From contig JAZRNL010000016.1 in NCBI GenBank assembly GCA_045648165.1, forward strand, positions 1 to 34,417: 34,417 nt of DNA. Direction: 5' to 3'. Under the pieces are notes generated by a model that saw only the letters and a program-made list of their open reading frames with translations, did no database searches and was not told the DNA's origin. Source of the DNA: RGIG9115 sp045648165 (GTDB lineage Bacteria; Bacillota; Clostridia; UBA1381). Below are positions 31,077 through 34,417 of this stretch, piece after piece; the first letter of the stretch is position 1; each line of letters opens with the position of its first letter. A program made the position numbers and the translations under genes.

Positions 31077-31907
31077 TTAATATCCCAAACTCTTAAGGTA
31101 TTCACGGCTCTTCTTTGCATCTGCAAGGTTATCACCTTCGTACCAGTCATCCTGTTCAACGATGATATATTCTGCTCCTGCTTTGATTGTAGCTTCGACG
31201 ATAGATTTAACATCTTGCATGCCGCTTCCAACAGGTCTGAATTCAAATTCTCTTGCACCCTCAGCCGGCTTATCTTCTTCTTCAACTTTACCTTCACTAT
31301 CGATAAGCGCATAAACAGGGCCATTTGCAAGCTTCTTTGCCCAAAAGTCCTTAATGTGAACTACGTTTATTCTGCCTTTGTATTTTTCAAGATATTCAAC
31401 CGGCTCATAGCCCGCATATTTAATCCAACATGTATCAAATTCAGGGTTTAAGTACTTTTCATCAATTGTGCTATAGAGCTTATCAATAATGATTTCTCCA
31501 TCCTTTTTCTGGAATTCAAAATCGTGGTTGTGATAGAGCATTGAAAGTCCGTTTTCTGCAAGAAACTTTCCTGCCTCAGTGAATTTTTTAATTGTCGCAT
31601 CCCAATTTTTATTGAATTCTTCAGCATTATACCATGGAATTGCAGCATACTTTGCACCAAGAGTCTTTACAAACTCTACTGCTTCCATGCCACCATTTTC
31701 TGGAGTGATAAGCTGGTGAACAGAAATGCATTCAAGACCTATCTCATCAAGCATTGCTCTGATTTCTTCTGCAGATTTTCCGGAATAACCTGCAAGTTCC
31801 ACATAATCATATCCCATTTCCTTAACAGCTTTGAGAGTCCCATACATATCCTCAGCCATCTTGTCACGAAGTGAATAAAGCTGAATTCCTACTTTTAAAT
31901 TTGACAT
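31077..31907 (-). CDS. Sugar phosphate isomerase/epimerase (xylose isomerase-like TIM barrel)
   Basis: The protein is 276 aa from the ATG at 31907, chosen for the ATGGAGGAATA ribosome binding site. It belongs to the AP endonuclease 2/xylose isomerase-like TIM-barrel family used in sugar and inositol catabolism. Recognisable parts are VGIQLYSLRD (6-15), VELAGYSGKS, YHNHDFEF (125-132), EFDTCW (156-161) and VVHIKDFW (182-189), with metal-binding residues likely among H128, E131, D158 and H184. It is downstream of rpiB, separated by 139 bp that carry the second copy of the 42-bp palindrome. The substrate is not determinable by sight. Confidence 0.85.
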   Translation of the reverse strand: MSNLKVGIQLYSLRDKMAEDMYGTLKAVKEMGYDYVELAGYSGKSAEEIRAMLDEIGLECISVHQLITPENGGMEAVEFVKTLGAKYAAIPWYNAEEFNKNWDATIKKFTEAGKFLAENGLSMLYHNHDFEFQKKDGEIIIDKLYSTIDEKYLNPEFDTCWIKYAGYEPVEYLEKYKGRINVVHIKDFWAKKLANGPVYALIDSEGKVEEEDKPAEGAREFEFRPVGSGMQDVKSIVEATIKAGAEYIIVEQDDWYEGDNLADAKKSREYLKSLGY

Positions 31908-31986
31908 TTTATATTCCTCCATTTTTAATCCGCTTATGCGGAATTATTAACTTTTTACCTTTTAACAAGCTTTATCTGTTCTTTAA

Positions 31987-32028
31987 TAACATAAGCTTGG
32001 AACATACATATATAAGAACCTTATGTTG
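31987..32028 (-). repeat. 42-bp palindromic element, copy 2 (upstream of the sugar isomerase)
   Basis: On the plus strand the arms are TAACATAAGCT (31987-31997) and ACCTTATGTTG (32018-32028), separated by 20 bp. Reversed, the whole element matches copy 1 at 21683-21724 in 35 of 42 positions, including 15 of 20 spacer bases. It lies 80 bp upstream of the isomerase start codon, in the same relative orientation as copy 1 to murA. A TATAAT-like box (32035-32040, leftward) lies immediately upstream, without a clear -35. Confidence 0.7.
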
Positions 32029-32046
32029 ATTAATTATACTAAAAGA

Positions 32047-32496
32047 TTAAATTTCTTCGCCGTTTTCAATAGCTGTTATCATATCCACTCTCGTCTGGTG
32101 CCGTCCTCCCTCAAACTCTGCTTTGAAAAATTCATCAACTATCATAAGTGCAAGTTCAGGACCTATAACACGAGCACCAAAAGCAATAATATTTGCATCG
32201 TTGTGAAGGCGTGTAAGACGAGCAGTATATGGGTCTGAGCAAACGCAGGCTCTTATACCCTTTACCTTATTTGCTGCAAGGGAAATACCCACGCCTGTTC
32301 CGCAAATAAGAACGCCAAAATCACATTCACCAGATGCTACTGCGTCGGCAACTTTTTTGCCGTAAACAGGGTAATTTGTGCTCTCGCTTGTATCAGTTCC
32401 AAAGTTTATAACCTGGTAACCCTTTTTTTCTAAATGTTCTTTAACAAGATTTTTCATCTCAACTGCAACATGGTCGTTTCCGATTGCTATCTTCAA
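32047..32496 (-). CDS. rpiB: Ribose 5-phosphate isomerase B, TTG start
   Basis: RpiB interconverts ribose 5-phosphate and ribulose 5-phosphate (some members act on other aldose phosphates). The 149-aa protein has the LacA/RpiB hallmarks: IGNDHV with D8-H9, the catalytic cysteine in LICGTGVGISLAANK (C65), and RLHNDANIIAFGARVIG with H98. The start codon is TTG (32494-32496), eight bases after AGGAGG. It follows the hydrolase gene by 40 bp and is driven by the promoter at 33377-33405. The surrounding hydrolase and isomerase suggest use in a pentose or modified-sugar pathway. Confidence 0.9.
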   Translation of the reverse strand: MKIAIGNDHVAVEMKNLVKEHLEKKGYQVINFGTDTSESTNYPVYGKKVADAVASGECDFGVLICGTGVGISLAANKVKGIRACVCSDPYTARLTRLHNDANIIAFGARVIGPELALMIVDEFFKAEFEGGRHQTRVDMITAIENGEEI

Positions 32497-32536
32497 AATA
32501 CATTCCTCCTGAACTTATAATATTGCTATATGAATA

Positions 32537-33346
32537 TTATTTAAATTTAACAGTTTCTGCCCATTCTGCTGCTTGTGCCACCCATTTTGACATTGCGGGG
32601 TAATTATATTTGGTATTGCCACACATTGTTATCTCGTTCCCAAGAGCCACGCCGTGTGGTGCATCGGGATAAACATGTAGCTCAAACAGTATTCCTTTTT
32701 CGGCACACGCCTCAGCTACAGACAGAGAATTCTTAACATTTACTGACTGGTCATTTGATGAGTGTACCATAAAAATTGGACTTGATTTTTCGCTTATCTG
32801 CTTGTTGATATGCACAATATCAAGCAACTCACCCGTTGGTTCTTCTGTGCCTAAAAGATTTTTAAAAGAGCCATTATGACTATTTATAACAGGATATATA
32901 AGCATCGTACCTGCCGGCTTATTATAACCTTGAGGCATATCAAATACATTATAAATTTCAGGCAAATCCCACAAGCTACCAAGGCTTGCGGCAAGATGCC
33001 CACCTGCAGAAAATCCAACTACAAATACTTTATCGGGATCAATCCCATATTCCTCTGCATTATCCTTTATATGTGCTATTGCCTTTGAAGCCTGGATAAG
33101 CTGAGAAGGAAAGACATTTTTTGAAGTTTGAGCTGTTGAATAGCTGAGAACAAAAGAATTGTATCCATATGGAATAAATGCTTGAGCAATGGGCTCGCCC
33201 TCCCTGTCAGAACACACTTTTCCATATCCTCCACCGGGAATTACAAGGATTGCCTTTCTGGTAAATCCGGAGATTTTATCAGCCACATACGCAGTGAGAT
33301 ACGCATTTTCATCTGTTTCATCAAGCATTATTCTTTTATAAATCAT
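32537..33346 (-). CDS. Alpha/beta hydrolase, acetyl-esterase-like
   Basis: This 269-aa cytoplasmic alpha/beta hydrolase is of the BD-FAE/acetyl-xylan-esterase-like group. The oxyanion region is VIPGGGYGKV (35-44), the nucleophile is S113 in GFSAGGHLAASLG, and the likely acid and base are D199 (SSNDQSV) and H231 (DAPHGVALG). There is no signal peptide, so the substrate should be imported oligosaccharide or a small ester. The start has AAGGGGT upstream and a perfect SigA promoter at 33377-33405. It leads the hydrolase-rpiB-isomerase operon, consistent with deacetylation of sugars before catabolism, which is inference. Confidence 0.85.
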   Translation of the reverse strand: MIYKRIMLDETDENAYLTAYVADKISGFTRKAILVIPGGGYGKVCSDREGEPIAQAFIPYGYNSFVLSYSTAQTSKNVFPSQLIQASKAIAHIKDNAEEYGIDPDKVFVVGFSAGGHLAASLGSLWDLPEIYNVFDMPQGYNKPAGTMLIYPVINSHNGSFKNLLGTEEPTGELLDIVHINKQISEKSSPIFMVHSSNDQSVNVKNSLSVAEACAEKGILFELHVYPDAPHGVALGNEITMCGNTKYNYPAMSKWVAQAAEWAETVKFK

Positions 33347-33376
33347 AAATTTACCCCTTATGAAGTATTTGATACA

Positions 33377-33405
33377 ATTATATCATTCATTGGATATATT
33401 GTCAA
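33377..33405 (-). promoter_or_regulatory. SigA promoter of the hydrolase-rpiB-isomerase operon
   Basis: Read leftward, TTGACA (33400-33405), a 17-bp spacer and TATAAT (33377-33382): full consensus, about 31 bp upstream of the start codon. Confidence 0.85.
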
Positions 33406-33474
33406 TTATTACTCCTAAAAAAATCAATATTTTAATACAATAAGTCAAAAATCTCTACACCACAGCAACAAAGC

Positions 33475-33537
33475 AATATCATTCATAATCCCAATATCAT
33501 TGCGTAGTAATATACTGTACCACAAGGCAATATAACT
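33475..33537 (+). repeat. Degenerate AATATMAYT array, copy A
   Basis: Four 9-mers, AATATCATT (33475), AATATCATT (33493), AATATACTG (33509) and AATATAACT (33529), are spaced 18, 16 and 20 bp apart. The second gap is GCGTAGT and the third contains CCACAAGG. The order of gaps matches array B at 33704-33769, so this is a decayed copy of the same element. Confidence 0.65.
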
Positions 33538-33578
33538 AAAAACAACCATAACAGGTATGTCCCTAAGTGGATGCAAGT

Positions 33579-33667
33579 GGATGTTTTATCCCTAAAACTA
33601 AACAGAGCCCTCAAAAATGAGATCCCTGTCCGTTTTAGGGGATTATTTTACATCCCCTTCTTTTTTC
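33579..33667 (+). ncRNA. Nested hairpin with U-tract: possible small RNA or terminator
   Basis: GGATGT (33579-33584) pairs with ACATCC (33650-33655). Inside, CCCTAAAAC (33590-33598) pairs with GTTTTAGGG (33632-33640), then ACAG/CTGT (33602-33605 with 33626-33629) and CTCA/TGAG with an AAAA loop (33610-33621). A T-rich run (33659-33666) follows. No ORF with a ribosome binding site overlaps, and I see no clear rightward promoter. It could be the 3' end of a small RNA or part of the surrounding repeat element. Confidence 0.35.
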
Positions 33668-33777
33668 AGTGATATTATATTTGCCTTTAAACTGTGCGAA
33701 CACAATATCACTCGGCGTAAGCCGAATATAACTGCGTAGCAATATAACTTGCCAAAGGCAAATATAACTGAAAAAAC
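33661..33777. repeat. MITE-like element with terminal inverted repeats containing AATATMACT array B
   Basis: The left end (TTTTTTCAGT, then TATATTTGCCTTT, 33661-33688) is the reverse complement of the right end (AAAGGCAAATATAACTGAAAAAA, ending about 33776), apart from a 5-bp insertion. Inside are AATATCACT (33704) and AATATAACT (33725, 33741, 33761), separated by CGGC-GTAA-GCCG, GC-GTA-GC and TGCC-AAA-GGCA mini-hairpins. No coding capacity is present. Confidence 0.65.
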
Positions 33778-33802
33778 GACTTGTCGAAACAAGTCGTTTT
33801 TT
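33771..33802. terminator. Terminator of the rRNA-tRNA operon
   Basis: AAAAAACGACTTGT (33771-33784) pairs perfectly with ACAAGTCGTTTTTT (33789-33802) around CGAA. For the leftward rRNA operon the stem is followed by a U-run and lies immediately after the last tRNA. Confidence 0.85.
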
Positions 33803-33803
33803 C

Positions 33804-33880
33804 TGGTGGGCCCTCAGGGACTCGAACCCGGGACCGTCCGGTTATGAGCCGGATGCTCTAACCAACTGAGCTAAAGGCCC
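33804..33880 (-). tRNA. tRNA with CAU anticodon (probably Ile2, possibly elongator Met)
   Basis: This 77-nt tRNA has an encoded CCA. The acceptor GGGCCTT pairs with AGGGCCC, the D arm is AGCTCAGTTGGTTAGAGC, and the anticodon loop CTCATAA lies in a CCGG/CCGG stem. The CTTTAGCTCAGTTGGTTAGAGCA and GGCTCATAACC pattern is the one usual for tRNA-Ile2, in which TilS converts C34 to lysidine, but elongator Met cannot be excluded by eye. Confidence 0.88.
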
Positions 33881-33917
33881 TTGTAAAATGAGCCTTCTTA
33901 TTAAATAAGAAGGCTCG

Positions 33918-33992
33918 TGGTGACCCGTGCGGGAATCGAACCCGCGTTACCGCCGTGAAAGGGCGGTGTCTTAACCGCTTGACCAACGGGCC
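33918..33992 (-). tRNA. tRNA-Glu (anticodon TTC)
   Basis: This 75-nt tRNA has an encoded CCA. The acceptor GGCCCGT pairs with ACGGGTC (one G-U), and the anticodon stem CCGCC/GGCGG encloses CTTTCAC, giving anticodon TTC. It lies between 5S rRNA and the CAU tRNA. Confidence 0.95.
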
Positions 33993-34015
33993 AAATATCA
34001 GGATAAAGAACCGGT

Positions 34016-34131
34016 TCCGGCAACTTTCTACTCTCCCGGGCAGTCTCCCGCCAAGTACCATCGACGTTGAAGAGCTTAACTTCTGTGTTCGGCATGGGTA
34101 CAGGTGGTTCCTCTTCGCTATCGTCACCGGA
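34016..34131 (-). rRNA. rrf: 5S ribosomal RNA
   Basis: On the minus strand the sequence begins TCCGGTGACGATAGCGAAG, contains the conserved CCCATGCCGAACACAGAAGTTAAG core, and ends GTTGCCGGA, pairing with the 5' end. The length of about 116 nt fits 5S. Ends are estimated from the terminal helix. Confidence 0.93.
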
Positions 34132-34228
34132 TTCGGCTTCTCTCTTTATCCTTACTGAAGATTTGTTAAACCTTCAAAACTGAACAACGCTCGATGATAG
34201 TTACCTTTATTCCTATCCTAATTTCTTA

Positions 34229-34417
34229 GGTTAAGCCCTCGACCTATTAGTACCGGTCAGCTAAATACATTACTGCACTTACACCTCCGGCCTATCAACC
34301 ATGTAGTCTTCATGGGGTCTTACTAGCCTACGCTATGGGAAATCTTGTCTTGAAGGGGGCTTCACGCTTAGATGCCTTCAGCGTTTATCCCGTCCGTACT
34401 TAGCTACCCTGCTATGC
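34229..34417 (-). rRNA. rrl: 23S ribosomal RNA, 3' end (partial)
   Basis: The minus strand ends with the 23S 3'-terminal sequence AGGTCGAGGGCTTAACC (about 34229-34245). The rest of the segment to the window edge reads as conserved 23S sequence (for example CTAAGCGTGAAGCCCCCTTC, the complement at about 34354-34373). The gene continues beyond the window. The 97-bp spacer to 5S holds no tRNA. Confidence 0.93.

Noticed and set aside
33475..33769. Short regular repeats that might be a CRISPR array
   Set aside because: The repeat is only 9 bp and the spacers are 7-12 bp and self-complementary; no cas genes are present.
33858..34127. Leftward ORFs across tRNA-Glu and 5S rRNA
   Set aside because: They read through a complete tRNA-Glu and 5S rRNA; no ribosome binding site, and the peptide resembles other spurious translations of tRNA genes.
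34132..34228. tRNA gene in the 23S-5S spacer
   Set aside because: No tRNA-like arms are visible; the spacer is short and AT-rich, with only processing-type sequence.

Overview
The window is AT-rich DNA from a low-GC, anaerobic, spore-forming Firmicute. It most resembles a gut clostridium of the Oscillospiraceae/Ruminococcaceae type. This rests on an alpha/beta-type small acid-soluble spore protein, a sleB-ypeB germination pair, ricT, hprK, whiA and rapZ, strong AAGGAGG ribosome binding sites, and many consensus SigA promoters (TTGACA, 17 bp, TATAAT). Nearly all of it is ordinary chromosomal backbone. I see no prophage, transposase, CRISPR array or defence island.

Layout, left to right. At 1-141 a 45-codon leftward ORF with a perfect promoter resembles only the first part of a response-regulator receiver domain. 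At 300-3977 a rightward, tightly packed operon encodes hemZ, a DnaC-like loader ATPase, a SLOG-fold protein and a ComF-type phosphoribosyltransferase. It ends in a hairpin shared with the convergent alarmone synthetase relQ (4003-4617). Next come a leftward coiled-coil protein of unknown function (4803-5498) and a rightward Gfo/Idh/MocA oxidoreductase (5688-6851).

From 21029 down to 6971 almost everything is leftward: hprK, murB, rapZ, whiA, dnaE, a small DUF2007-like protein, pfkA, a D-2-hydroxyacid dehydrogenase coupled to proB-proA, a degenerate P-loop-like protein, a membrane-anchored repeat protein, ricT and a 2[4Fe-4S] ferredoxin. The hprK-murB-rapZ-whiA block joins carbon-catabolite signalling to wall precursor synthesis. 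The usual yvcK gene between rapZ and whiA is absent.

From 21259 the genes run rightward: rpmB, then murA behind a hairpin-rich leader, then walJ, rlmH and radA, then sleB-ypeB, asnB and tRNA-Leu(CAG). At 29931-31004 there is a leftward run of very small genes: one interrupted by an in-frame stop, two unidentified ones (42 and 54 aa), and the SASP with a likely forespore promoter. At 31077-33405 a leftward sugar-type operon encodes an alpha/beta hydrolase, rpiB and a TIM-barrel isomerase. The right end is a repeat-rich non-coding stretch (33420-33777), then the 3' end of a leftward rRNA operon (23S end, 5S, tRNA-Glu, tRNA-CAU).

The observations with the best claim to novelty are non-coding. 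A 42-bp palindromic element occurs upstream of murA and again, in matching orientation relative to its gene, upstream of the sugar isomerase. Two related arrays of a 9-mer (AATATMAYT) separated by mini-hairpins lie downstream of the rRNA operon, with a nested hairpin that may be a small RNA or terminator between them. No clear new multi-gene system is visible.
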